A stretch of 64,000 nucleotides of DNA from Coenobita brevimanus (taxonomy: Eukaryota; Arthropoda; Malacostraca; Decapoda; Coenobitidae): contig CM064666.1 of NCBI GenBank assembly GCA_032717465.1, forward strand, positions 19,220,511 through 19,284,510, in the 5' to 3' direction. A model generated the notes under the pieces. That model saw nothing but the letters and a program-made list of their open reading frames with translations. It was not told the DNA's origin and ran no database searches. Made by a program: the position numbers and the translations under genes. The first letter of the stretch is position 1. Each line of letters begins with the position of its first letter. This document shows positions 10,762 to 21,500 of this stretch, piece by piece.

Positions 10762-10849
10762 GGGGGCGATGCCTGGTAGATTTACCCCTTAATACACTTA
10801 AAGCATCATACTGGCAAGTGCAAGTGCAATAAGATTGTGTCATATCATA

Positions 10850-11375
10850 TTGTTTATAAAGGCTCCAACCTGATTGCATACATTCGCCTTGGTCACCTAA
10901 TGGCAACTCTCCACATTACTTGATCTCTGGCAGCCTCCCTATTCTGTCCCTTATCCCTGAGGTCACACTCTATAACCTCGTCCCAGGTCTTTTTCAGTCT
11001 GCCTCTCACAACCCTACCTGACATTCATACTTCTTACTTTCCCCACCCAATTGCCATCCTCCATCCTCCCCACATGCCCAAACCAACTCAATCAACCCCT
11101 CCTTATCACAACACCAAGACACTTCGGTCCGATCCTTCCTCTCAACTCTACCCTCAACGTTCACACCTCTCACCCTCCACACCCAGTTGTCATCTTTCAT
11201 CCTCTCCACATGCCCAAACCGTCTCAAGCTACCCCTCCTCATCACAACATCAATACACTCCAGTTCCATCCTTCCTCTCAACTCTTCATCAACATCTCTC
11301 ACCATACCAGTTGTCATCTTCCATCCTCTCCACATGCCCAAACCATCTCAATCTATCAACCCTCATCACAATAAT
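10850..11375 (-). mobile_element. LINE A 3' fragment with an internally triplicated segment
   Basis: The minus-strand text matches the LINE A C-terminus (RFGHVERMKDDNW, LECIDVVMRRG). Starting at about 11048 the unit GTCATC(C/T)TCCATCCTC, CACATGCCCAAACC, CCTTCCTCTCAACTC occurs three times (about 11048-11182, 11183-11306 and 11307-11375, the last partial). This is a tandem expansion of about 125-135 bp within the ORF end. Frames are broken. Copy B: about 37100-37620. Confidence 0.8.
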
Positions 11376-11636
11376 GTTTTCATGTACATTTTTATACCCT
11401 AACTCCTGTTGCAACAATAATCAACTTACATGATGAAACTAAAAAATCCCTAATTATATATGACATGGTGGGCATACAAAGACAGAAAAAAAAAAGATCA
11501 CTTCTATATTTTTACCTTAGAAAGTGCAGAACTAACCATCTACATGATATCTCCTTGCTGGGTATAATTTAGTCAACTACTGAGGCTGTGTTTATACTTC
11601 AAGATTACTTTTCTCATTTATTTGTACCCTTAAAAT

Positions 11637-11638
<2 letters not shown>

Positions 11639-11693
<55 letters not shown>
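11639..11693. repeat. (CA)n microsatellite, copy A
   Basis: Uninterrupted CA repeats, about 27 units. The partner in copy B is 37886-37942. Confidence 0.97.
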
Positions 11694-11696
<3 letters not shown>

Positions 11697-11749
11697 TCAT
11701 TTGTACAACATTGGGGGGTTCCAGTAGTCCTTGGCTTTAACTCATCTGA

Positions 11750-12037
11750 TGTCTGTCTATCTGTTGCAAGACGCCTTAATCCCATTAGGGGTGACCACAA
11801 ACAAATCTCCATATTGCCCTGTCCTCTGCTATTTCACTGACCTCCCTGCAACTCAACATCCGCTCTCCGATCTCTCTCCACTCCATCTCATCCTTGGTCT
11901 CCCCCTCCACCTGACTCAAACAGATCTCCATGTTGCCCTGTCCTCTTCTACTTGGTTCACCCTTCTCTAACTCACACTCCTCTGTCTCATACATCTCGCC
12001 ACTCCATCCCTCCATCTCATTCTTGGTCTCCCCTTCC
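11750..12037 (-). mobile_element. LINE B 3' fragment, partly duplicated in tandem
   Basis: Reverse-complement LINE B 3' text (CGCCTTAATCCCATTAGGGG, CCACTCCATCTCATCCTTGG, CTCCCCCTCCACCT) occurs at 11750-11914, and part of it again at 11919-12037 (CAGATCTCCATGTTGCCCTG, CTCATTCTTGGTCTCCCCTT). The second block abuts a plus-strand LINE C copy. Copy B: about 38000-38288. Confidence 0.75.
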
Positions 12038-12144
12038 ACCTCGAAATGAACGAATCTTGAATTTGGCTCTCTTTTGTATTGTTTTTGTTTCTTTCTTGGA
12101 AGGAACATTAATGTGGGCTCAGACTGTGGTTCTTTCTTCCTCGC

Positions 12145-12177
<33 letters not shown>

Positions 12178-12178
12178 C
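12038..12178 (+). mobile_element. LINE C 3' fragment with poly(A)
   Basis: GAATCTTGAATTTGGCTCTC and CTTGGAAGGAACATTAATG match the LINE C 3' UTR. It ends in about 30 A. Only the extreme 3' end is present. The copy B tail (38395-38420) is shorter. Confidence 0.85.
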
Positions 12179-12334
12179 AACTTTCAGCTATTCAGACTCT
12201 TACACACTCTTTCAGCCAGTCTAACTTTCATACACTCTACTAGCCAGTCTCTCATTCTCCATCCTTTCCACTTGGCCAAACCACATCAAAGTACTTCTCT
12301 AAACACTTTCAATCACAAAAGATTTCACATGAGC

Positions 12335-12810
12335 TAAGGGGTCTTTGTATGCAACATGTGCTACGAGTGTAATGCTGTATGGTAGTGAGACCTGTGCAGC
12401 AAAAGAAGAGGATATTCACAGGCTTAAATGTACAGAAATGGCAATGATTAGGTGGATGTGCAGTGCATCCCTGAGTGCAAGGCCTGGGGTAGCTAGGTTT
12501 ACGACAGAAGAGTTGAGGTGGGGTGGGACTGGAGTGTATTGGTGTTGTGATGAGGAGAGGTAGATTGAGGTGGTTTGGGCATGTGGAGAGGATGGGGGAT
12601 GATAACTGGGTGCAGAAAGTGAGAAGAGTTAATTTTAGGGGTGGGGTTGCAAGGGGTACAGCAAAAAGGACCTGGGACAAGGTCATTAAGTGTGACCTCA
12701 GGGTTAAGGGTGAACAGGGAGGCTGCCAGAGATTGAGCAGCATGGAAAGCCACCATTAGGTGGCCAAGGCTGACACATGCACGTTGGAGCCTTCAAAAAC
12801 GAAACTAGTC
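12335..12810 (+). mobile_element. LINE A 3' fragment, plus strand
   Basis: Plus-strand frames give VMLYGSETCAAKEEDIHRLK, RWMCSASLSARP and, after a shift, RLRWFGHVERMGDDNWVQKV, the C-terminus of the LINE A reverse transcriptase. The 3' end GGTGGCCAAGGCTGACACAT matches the reverse complement of the LINE A terminus at 30090-30125. It is frameshifted and 5'-truncated. Copy B: about 38574-39049. Confidence 0.85.
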
Positions 12811-12949
12811 ACACCAGGTACTGACCAGAATTTTCGGCCATGTACCTGCACAAACAGTTTGGTTTCTAAGGGTGCTGTTTACCCCTCCATAAATATAAGT
12901 TTTTTTGCTTTCGTTTTATTATCCTGACAGTCTGTTTATATGTGACAGT

Positions 12950-13128
12950 ATGGTGCAGAGACCAAGGATGAGGTGGAGGGATGGAGTTGAGTGATATACG
13001 AGGGAGGGGGGAGTGAGTTGAGGGGAGGGCAGTAAAATGGTGGGTGACAGAGCAACTTGGAGGCGTTTTGTCTGTGGCCACCCTTTGCGGGATTAGGGCG
13101 TCGGGCTATAGATAGATAGATAGATGGT
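12950..13128 (+). mobile_element. LINE B 3' fragment with (GATA)n tail
   Basis: CCAAGGATGAGGTGGAGGGA through GGCGTTTTGTCTGTGGCCAC and GGGATTAGGGCG ends in ATAGATAGATAGATAG. The GATA tail is the family hallmark in this window. Copy B: about 39189-39366. Confidence 0.85.
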
Positions 13129-13254
13129 GCAGCACAGATGATTTGCCACACAGCACACCCAAGGCAATAACCCTACATGGAGTTTACTGATGACTGACAC
13201 TGTGTAGGCAGAGCTGATGGAGAATATGAGATAGTAGAAGGTCAAAAGGAATAG

Positions 13255-13345
13255 GGAAGTGAGCTTAGAAAGACAAAGAGAGAGAGAAAAAGACAAGTAG
13301 ATAGATAAACAGATAGAGATAGAGAGAAAGAGAGAGAAACTTTAT
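13255..13345. repeat. Purine-rich GA/GATA simple sequence
   Basis: Mixed GAGA, GATA and AAAG runs on the plus strand, with no coding signal. They lie immediately before the next LINE B copy. Copy B: about 39494-39584. Confidence 0.8.
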
Positions 13346-13349
13346 TACA

Positions 13350-14115
13350 GTACAATGATCCCTACTCTATCATATGGAAGTGAAGCTGAGCCTTACCTTA
13401 TGACACCCTATGGAGATCTCAGCCACTAAGCCTCAGTTACGCAGTGCCGTGGCATCAATATATTCTTGCAAATAACCTAGCCTGTCGCAGTATGCGGCAA
13501 GAGGTGGTGTGTCTCCCATCTTTCGCAGGAAGGCGTCTGATTTCGGCTTGAAAGCTTCTACGGCGCAGGTTAACACGTTTGTGAAATATCCTTTGACGTG
13601 GCAGGATCTTCCCCTCTTGCTACGGAACTTTTATTCAAGCTTGGGTAGTACCAGACTCCTCCACAGGGTTAACATGCTGGTCTCATCCCTGGTGAAAGGA
13701 CACAGGTCAAGGGTGAGAGCAGTGGAAGAGTGGCAAAGAGTGAAAAAATGTTATCTGAGAGGAGCACGTGGAGTGAAAAAGAGGTATATGAGAGGTGCAT
13801 GTGGAATTATATGGAAAAACAACGACAAATGATGAAGGTGACAAGCACTGTGATGTGGATGTGACTGAAAATGTTACGAAAAATACTCTGTGATACTCTG
13901 TGATGGTTCAGTCATGTGGAGAACAGAGAATGAGACTGACCAGGAGACTGTAAGAGTGAGGTATTAGGGGAAACTAAAGCTAAGATGGTGGGATGGAGTG
14001 GTGAGAGATATCAGAGGATTTGTAAATGGCAGAAGACAGAGTGACATGGAGGCGATTTGTCTGTGGCCACCCCTTGAAGGATTAACGTGTCTGGTAAGTT
14101 ATACAGATAGATACT
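13350..14115 (+). mobile_element. LINE B 3' half split by a 0.3-kb foreign segment
   Basis: LINE B text starts at CTACTCTATCATATGGAAGTGAAGC (about 13360-13384) and resumes at about 13695 with AAAGGACACAGGTCAAGGGT, then runs to the 3' end GATTAACGTGTCTGG (14085-14100). Between them, 13387-13692 is not LINE B. It includes a frame reading PIFRRKASDFGLKAS and VKYPLTWQDLPLLLRNF that I do not recognise. In copy B (about 39596-40330) the same frame is open from 39649. Confidence 0.7.
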
Positions 14116-14489
14116 GGTAGATAAACAGACAAGGTCAAAGGGAATCTGCTGGTAATGCATGACTTCCTGTAAATGTCTGTTACTATGACCTCAATCTTGG
14201 CTATAAAAAAATAAATAAATAAATCATGCCCTATGGGTCAGACACTTACATATTGAAACTTTATTTATTTATTTATAAGTGTACATTAGTGATTACTTAA
14301 TGCACAGCTTCTCCCTTTCCTATAAAAATTCTAATGCTTGATCATTTTAAAAACACTTCCCTACCTTTCTTCCTGCCTCCCTCCCTTCCAGGATGGTGTG
14401 GAGGGTGGGAGATAATCCTGTCCATTCTTTTCTCACATGTTTGTTAAATCGTTGTAGCCTCACATCCACTCTTTTTTTTTTCTCACCAG

Positions 14490-14692
14490 AATGAGAGACT
14501 GATAAGGAGAGTGTATGTGAGTGAGGTGGAGGGGAGGAAGAGGGAGAGGGAGGCCAAGGAGATGGGATGGAGTGGAGAGGTATATGAGAGAGGGGGGTGT
14601 GAGCTGGGAGCAGGGCAATGAAATGGCAGGGGACAGGGCAACATGGAGGTGATTTGTTTGTGGTCACCCCTTATGGCAATAGATAAATAGGT
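14490..14692 (+). mobile_element. LINE B 3' fragment
   Basis: AGAATGAGAGACTGATAAGG, GAGGTGGAGGGGAGGAAGAG, GACAGGGCAACATGGAGGTG and TTATGGCAATAGATAAATAG mark the 3' end of LINE B with a worn tail. Copy B: about 40718-40918. Confidence 0.8.
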
Positions 14693-14859
14693 AACCTTAA
14701 CATGTGGCAATAGGCCCCCTGTTATTCCTGCTTCATGTGAACGCCAGTATGAACTTGATAATTCCTCACATAACTCTCCATTCACTCTCACATGTACAGC
14801 AGCTGCCCATTCATAAAATTTCACGTCAACTTGACAGTCCATTAAGATACAGTTTTCTC

Positions 14860-15025
14860 TATCTATCTATCTACTGCCAGACGCCTTAATCCCGTAAGGG
14901 GTGGCCACAAACAAATTGTCTCCGTGTCACCCTGTCCCCTGCCATTTCACTGCCCTGCTCCCAGCTCTAACACCCATCTCTCATACCTCCACTCCATTCC
15001 CCCATCTCATCCTTGGCCTCTCACA
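14860..15025 (-). mobile_element. LINE B 3' fragment, minus strand
   Basis: It starts with (CTAT)n and CTGCCAGACGCCTTAATCCC, the reverse complement of the LINE B tail and 3' UTR, followed by CCATTTCACTGCCCTGCTCC. Copy B: about 41088-41252. Confidence 0.82.
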
Positions 15026-15200
15026 GCTCTCTCACAGCCCATTTTTACTATCACCCATGGAACTCTATCAAATGCCTTCTCCAAATCCACAACCATCATT
15101 CCTTCCCTTGATACAGTCCCACCTACTTCTTCCTTCCCCTTTCTCATTCTGTGTGTCCTCTCTTCCCACTTCTCCATTGCCATCCTGTCACGTTTTATTA
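15026..15200 (-). mobile_element. LINE A-type reverse-transcriptase fragment
   Basis: The minus strand encodes VDLEKAFDRVPWVIVKMGCE, the RT motif around the first catalytic aspartate, plus flanking text. It is an internal fragment with neither end of the element. Copy B: about 41254-41428. Confidence 0.75.
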
Positions 15201-15204
15201 TTTT

Positions 15205-15410
15205 TACCGTGCAGGTGACTCTACACTGAGTGACAAGCCTAATGGTTTCCTGTAACTGAGGAAACTGTTTACATTGCTGGGTGGTAACCATATAACCAGA
15301 TGATGGGGTGATGTGCAGCCTTCTATGGTGACTGTCAACTGGTTGGACTGACGCATATCCAGAGTCCATCCAGAAACCAAGCCTCCATAATACTCCCTGT
15401 GCCTCATTCT
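15205..15410. other. Unassigned repeat-like segment
   Basis: GAGTGACAAGCC and a stretch with TTGCTGGGTGGTAACCATAT have weak counterparts near 26127 (GAGTGACAAGCCAAGTGGC) and in the ACCACCCA text of repeat H. No frame or clear termini are seen. Copy B: about 41433-41634. Confidence 0.35.
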
Positions 15411-15905
15411 TTTTTTATTATTTATTTTTTTTAATGCAATGAAGAAGGAGCCAAAGGCCAGGAGCCCACAAACTATTCCTTCCAAGAAAAAAACAAAACA
15501 AAAACAATACAAGAGAGCCAAATTCAAGATCCGTTCATTTCGAGATGCGTGGACACAATGTGTTTGAAACTCTAGAGATCATAATAAGTAGGAAATACAG
15601 ACAAAGGGAAACAGTTCCAGAGTTGACCTGTTGCATAAATGAAGGACTGGGAGTAACGGTTAACTCTTGCATCAGAGAGCTGGACAGAAATGGGATAAGA
15701 GTTTGCTGCTAGACGAGTGCTACGCACCCGTCATAGAGGTAGGGGGATGTAAGCAGACAGTTCAGAGGAGCAGTGACCACTGATGTAGCGACAGAAAAGA
15801 GAAAAAGATGCAACAATGTGGCGAAGAGACACAGGTTGAAAGGAGCCAGTAAGAGGAGGAGAGTTAAAGAGACGAAAAACCTTTGACTCCACCCTACTGG
15901 AGCTG
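15411..15905 (-). mobile_element. LINE C 3' fragment, minus strand
   Basis: A T-rich start (15411-15432) is followed by the reverse complement of the LINE C 3' UTR and of its ORF end, where the minus strand reads GWSQRFFVSLTLLLLLAPFN as in other copies. The ORF is truncated and out of frame. Copy B: about 41638-42130. Confidence 0.85.
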
Positions 15906-15959
15906 GGGGGTGGTTTGCATGCATAGGAGAGGCAGAAAATTACTCTTCAGATTAATCAA

Positions 15960-18900
15960 GTATACCATCTAAGGTTCAGAAAAATCTTGGGTAGACATCT
16001 GGATAAGTAATCAATTTCCAGTAAATGGCCTTTGAACTCGACATATACATGCAACTTTTTTCGCCAAAAATGAAGGTATAATCAAAGACAATATGCCTCA
16101 ATCTCTGCTTCTAATTCACATGAAAATATTGTTTTGGTGTCTAAATATATGTTTTTGATGTCCAGGAACTAAGTTATGTCAGTTAAAATGTGCCCAGACT
16201 TACAGAAATGCATAAAAAGTGGAAAAACTGTTTGCCACAACCGATGGCAAAATCGTTATAGCAGAAAATTTATTGTAAATCGAAATTTGGGGTGGAATTT
16301 TTCTATTACTGTTGTAGCGAAACATCATAAACCAAAACATTGTAAAACGAGTAATGACTGTATTATGAGCGTTCATAAACTGGAGAGCTGCTACCACATG
16401 TGTGAAGCACAGGCTGTAGCAGCCATCATCACAGTTGGAAACCGCATGTTTGACACAAACTGGAAGGCACACGATTACCCAGAGGTCACTGACCTGGATA
16501 CCCTGCCAGAAACCAAGAAAGTCAGGGAAGGAGGCAAGAGCATTGAGGTGTGCACACTAGATGAGACTGTCAAGATCATAAACTCTGATGAACAAGTCGT
16601 GGTGACCTATTCTGATGATGGCTCAAAGAAGCAGGGTGCTGGGTCATTTTCCGTTCAGGGTATCACCATTAAAGGAAAATACAGGTCCCTGCCCACACTA
16701 AGCATTGCTTCAGAGTCCAGGACGAACTTAGCTGCTCTCTGAGTGGTGATCCTGGAAATTCAGGAGGCAGCAAATGCTGTTGCAGCCAAAACTCTGTTCG
16801 AGAAAATTGACTCTGTGATCCTCCTTTCGGGACTTTGGCGAAAGCTTTGCCATTGCACTTGACATCTCAAAGACTTTTGATCGAGTCTGGCATAATCTTT
16901 AATTTCCAAACTGCCTTCTTAAGGTTTCTATCTTTCTATCTGTGCCTTCATCTCTAGCTTCCTTTCTGGTCGTTCTATAGCCGCTGTTGTAGATAGCCAT
17001 CGTCCTCCTAGATCTATTAACAGTGGTATTCCTCAGGGCTCTGTCCTATCACCAACTCTCTTCCTTTTATTCATCAATGACTTTCTAAGCTGTACATCCA
17101 ACCCTATCCACTCATATGCTGATGACTCCACCCTTCACCTTTCCATTTGGTTCCTGCAACTTCCATCTCAGCAAACAAGGGATGAGGCTATGGCACACCT
17201 ATTGTCTGACTTGGTTCGTATATCTGACTGGGGTAAAAATAATCTGGTTGTTTTTAATGCATCAATGACTAAGTTTTTACACCTATCAACCCGACAAAAT
17301 CTTCCACGGGTATACACACTAATGTTTAATAATATTCAGCTTAATCCTGCATCATCCTTGAACATGCTAGGGGTTTCATTTACTCGGGACGTATCTTGGA
17401 AAGATCATATTATTGTACATCTCTTGTAAAATCTGCTTCCAAGAGATTAGGTGTGCTAAGCCAACTCCGTTCCTTCTTTACCCTTGCACAACTGTTGACT
17501 CTATACAGGGGTTTTATCCGTCCCTATGTGGAATACAACTCTCATGTGTGGGGAGGCTCCCAACATACAGCTCTTCTCAACAGGGTGGAGTCAAAGGCTT
17601 TTCGTCTCATTAACTCTCCTCCTCTTACTGACTCCTTTCAACCTCTGTCTCTTTGCCGCACTGTTGCATCTTTATCTCTTTTCTATCACTACTTCAATGG
17701 TCTCTGCTCCTCTGAACTGTCTGCATGCATTCCTCCACCTCTATGACAGGCACGTAGCACCCATCTGGCAGCACACTCTCATCCCTTTTCTGTCCAACTC
17801 TCTAACACAAGAGTTAACTGTTACTCCCAGTCCTTCATTTATGCAACAGGTCAACTCAGGAACTGTCTCCTCTGTTTGTATTTCCTGCTTCCTATGATCT
17901 CTAGTCTATTAAACACAGTGTGTTCAGGCATCTCGAAATGATCGGATCTTGAATTTGGCTCTCTCTTGTATTTTATTTTTCTCTTGGAAGGAACAATAAT
18001 TGCATGCTCACAGTCTTTGGTTCCTTCTTTAAAAAACACAATATCAAAGTGGATGAACTGCTGCAGAGAGTCTGGATTCTGAGCACATTCATGATCATCT
18101 GTTCTGTAATGAGCACCAACTCTGATGTTCAACAGGGTCATTACCAAGCAATGGGCTGAAATAGAGAACACACTGGGTAGAGACAAGATTACTCAAACTT
18201 CCTTGTAAGTGCAACAGCAGCAGCAATGAGTGGCACTGAACAAACCCTGGACTGCATGACTCAACTTATCATGACTTGATCACAAATCATGGGACAAGTG
18301 GCATGAATCTGACCTCCACATAGCCCCATCATCAAACAAGTCTGTCAGCCTCAAGGATGAGAATTCAATCACTTGACAATGACCTGCACTATCAGTCTGT
18401 ACCATCTGGCTACTGTGGCATCCTATCTGCAGAAGTATGAGTATGTTACCAATCAGCTGGCCTGCATTGTGAGGTGTTTTCTGGACTTGGATTTCCTGAA
18501 GGTGATGTACTGTGCAGGTGGTCTCCTTGGACTTCATCTGATTGAACCACACCTGTCTCTGATGACATCTGCTGAAAAACAACACACAGCAAGATCATGC
18601 CAGCATATCAACAGCTATACCAGGAACTGGAGGATGTAGTGTCAGTCATCTTGTTGCAGACAGAGCAACCAGCATTCTAGTTTGTTCCTCAGGAAAGGTT
18701 CCAGCATACAAAGTATGATGAGGACATCTGCAGTGGCATGCTTGAAGTAGCAACCTCATTCCAACCTGAGGTAATCAGACTCCTGAAGATGATCATCCCC
18801 AAGCTGGCTACTGGCTTTCAGAGGCAGAAGGGTAATATCTTCAGCTTTGCAGACTGTGACGTGTCTACAGAAAGTTGTCACTCAGATGGATCCAAAGACG

Positions 18901-19690
18901 TTGGAGAAGGCACCAGTCCACAACCTGAATGCAGGGTGCAGTGTGAGCTTTGTTAACTATGAGCTGTCAGGAAGGGCTACCAAACAGCTCAGGGGTGCAT
19001 CTGCAGCACAGGTGAATGCCAAATCTTCAGACCTCATTGGCCCAAGACAACCAGGGTCTTTCAGGAACTATGGCAGCATGATCAGGAAAGGAGGAAGGAG
19101 GCCTGAAATCATGCTGGCATAACAAAAAGCAAGAGGAACTGAAGAAGCAGGGCTTACAAGACATGGAGATTGCTAATGTAACGGTAGATTGTCGGAGAAA
19201 CAAAGACCTTGATATACTGAAGGGAATGGGAGGCCCTTTGACATCAGCTGCTGAAGTTGATGAATATGTTGCAGGCACTGACATAGATGAGGGCATCAAG
19301 GTAGGACGTCTCTACCTGGAGGTTCGCTATGCTCGGGACACATCACTCTCCCTCCCAAAGTCCAGTCATCTGTTCCAGTTGATGAAAGACCACAAGAAGC
19401 TGCCAATGAACACGTATGCAGCCAATCTTAAGCTGTATCTTAATAACATTACCTGTAATACAGAGGTGACCCTGAATGACTTCAGTCAAGCCATGGACAC
19501 AATTCTGAGCCAGCAGAACTAACTGTCTGTAAACAGACTATGTACCATGACACAAACTGTGGACTTCGACTCCTTCAAACTCAACATTATGGACTTAAAT
19601 CCTAGCATTATTCTATCTGAAATGTATGTCTGCTGTTAAGAACTATTTTGCTGTTTATGCCTACTGTCTCCTGTAAATAAAAAGCCATAT
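15960..19690 (+). pseudogene. Decayed element or gene E, copy A, split by LINE C
   Basis: An open frame at 16176-16742 reads KCIKSGKTVCHNRWQN, then VGNRMFDTNWKAH, VTYSDDGSKKQGAGSFSVQG and LPTLSIASES, and continues past a stop to FEKIDSVI. LINE C is then inserted (16818-18036). After it, pieces in three frames follow: NQLACIVRCFLDLDFLKVMY (18373-18639), VIRLLKMIIPKLATGFQRQK (18738-18956), SGRATKQLRGASAAQVNAKS (18847-19122) and HLFQLMKDHKKLPMNTYAAN (19163-19522). An AATAAA lies at 19675. The pieces keep a sensible order, so they come from one long ORF with several frameshifts and stops. It resembles a recurrent uncharacterised invertebrate ORF associated with repeats. I cannot name a function. 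Confidence 0.6.
16818..18036 (+). mobile_element. LINE C, 5'-truncated, inserted in element E (copy A)
   Basis: It starts in the RT domain (SFAIALDISK, FDRVWH), then SINSGIPQGSVLSPTLF, SYADDST (the catalytic YADD), KNNLVVFNASMTKFLHLS, ASKRLGVLSQLRSFFTLAQL and YVEYNSHVWGGS, across two or three frames. The 3' UTR has TTGGCTCTCTCTTGTATTTT and CTTGGAAGGAACAATAATTG, ending in a short A run. This RT wording is the kind often annotated as jockey-like or transposon BS polymerase in crustaceans (family knowledge). The same insertion is in copy B, so it predates the duplication. Confidence 0.85.
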
Positions 19691-20489
19691 ATTTGGTCTC
19701 CTGTGTTAGATTTCAATTTTTACGACTATCGGGAGGCGTTTTGGGAGGGTAAAATGCTAAATTTGGGGGTCCACATTTCAAGGGATATGTACAGAGGGTT
19801 AGACTTGATTCTTTAGCCAACCAATGCTATTTCCTCACTCTGACAGACCATCTCCATATTTTAGAGGGGGTATTTGAAAATTATGGAACACCACCTCCTA
19901 CCCAACCCCGATCATTTTACTAGTACGCTATTTCCTTCTGTCCTAGCTCTTCCCCTTCCTTCCGACCCCTACAGTTGGCCACCAAGTACAGCTCCCTATC
20001 TGTTTGTAAAGCTGGGGACAATAATGGATCAAAAAATGGCTGGGCAGATAAACAGGAAGATTGACAGAAGAATAAACGGACAGCCTGGCAGACAGTCTGA
20101 TAGATACAAAGATAATTATGCTGCAGTGCTCCTCTGTGCAACTGACCTTTGTGTCTGTGGCATTTCCTAAACCATCCTGGGATACAAGGGCACTCTATCA
20201 TCTGGGTAACCACACAACTTTCCTAGGTACTCATTTTACCTTTTGTATTATTCTCTCTCTCTCTCTCTACCAGTATTGCTAGCCACTCTGCTACTCATTC
20301 AAGAAAAATGTATTGAAGGGTTTAAGGGAGCACCAACATGTGCCTCTGATAGCAGCATATAAGGAAACGAATCAAGTAAATAAAAAGGGCCCTGGTGATA
20401 GGAATAAATGATTACAGGGCAAACATAGGGCAGAATGGGGACAGAAAAAGTATGAAGGACTGTTTTGTGATAGACTGGTGTTCTCTCTC
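19691..20489. other. Unassigned sequence beyond the duplicon
   Basis: This is the 3' flank of element E after its AATAAA, with text such as TCGGGAGGCGTTTTGGGAGG, a patch of (CAGA/GATA)-like repeats near 20050-20110 and a (CT)n run at 20251-20269. No supported gene is seen. Confidence 0.5.
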
Positions 20490-20620
20490 TTTTTTTATGT
20501 CAGGAAAAAGGAACTAACGGCTAGAAGCTCAACAAAAATAAGATAAGAGGGTCAAATTCATGATCCATTCATTTTGAGATGCCTGGACACAATGAGTTTA
20601 AGAGATTAGAGGGATGTATT
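20490..20620 (-). mobile_element. LINE C 3' fragment, minus strand
   Basis: A TTTTTTT start is followed by a degraded version of AGAGCCAAATTCAAGATCC and GAGATGCCTGGACACAATG. It is more diverged than the duplicon copies. Confidence 0.65.
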
Positions 20621-20624
20621 CTTG

Positions 20625-20790
20625 GGGTGGCACTCTATAACCTGTCAATTCCACTCCCTGGCTGTACAAACATCCCTCAACTCCCTACCTATTTCCTGAC
20701 AGGAGGGCCACTTCAGCCTGTAGTTGACTGGATGCACATTTGAGATGGGCCTAGGTCTACAACTACTACTATAACTACTGAGATAGACCT
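20625..20790. repeat. Dispersed repeat G
   Basis: GGTGGCACTCTATAACC, CAAACATCCCTCAACTCCCT and CAGCCTGTAGTTGACTGGAT match the repeat G consensus seen at 49790-49940 and 50230-50440. Confidence 0.6.
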
Positions 20791-20935
20791 TGGCAAACAG
20801 CTTATTTCAGTACACAAAACATCATTATTTGCTGAGATTATTTATGTGTACTGTGTCCATACCAAAAAATCAAACATGAATAAAGAACACATGCTTTAGT
20901 ACTTTCCCTTTTGTCTCTGCTGGCCAAAGGGAGAT

Positions 20936-21400
<465 letters not shown>

Positions 21401-21500
21401 NNNNNNNNNNNNNNNNNNNNNNNNNNNNNNNNNNNNNNNNNNNNNNNNNNNNNNNNNNNNNNNNNNNNNNNNNNNNNNNNNNNNNNNNNNNNNNNNNNNN
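21401..21500. other. Assembly gap, exactly 100 N
   Basis: A fixed-size 100-N run is a conventional scaffold join of unknown length. It separates the contig with copy A from the contig with copy B, so their distance and relative order rest on scaffolding only. Confidence 0.98.

Larger units (their letters stand above)
1..19205. repeat. Segmental duplicon, copy A
   Basis: This block is repeated at 30488-47257 in the same orientation and order. The offset is 30,487 at the start and shifts only at small indels, at the piggyBac insertion present only here (3736-7974) and at the hAT insertion present only in copy B. I count about 15 substitutions over the first 2,280 bases. Similarity stops just after a shared AACAAAG at 19205 (47257 in copy B). 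The left edge lies outside the window, because position 1 is already inside the homologous LINE. It could be a true tandem duplication or two haplotypes retained in one scaffold. Confidence 0.95.
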
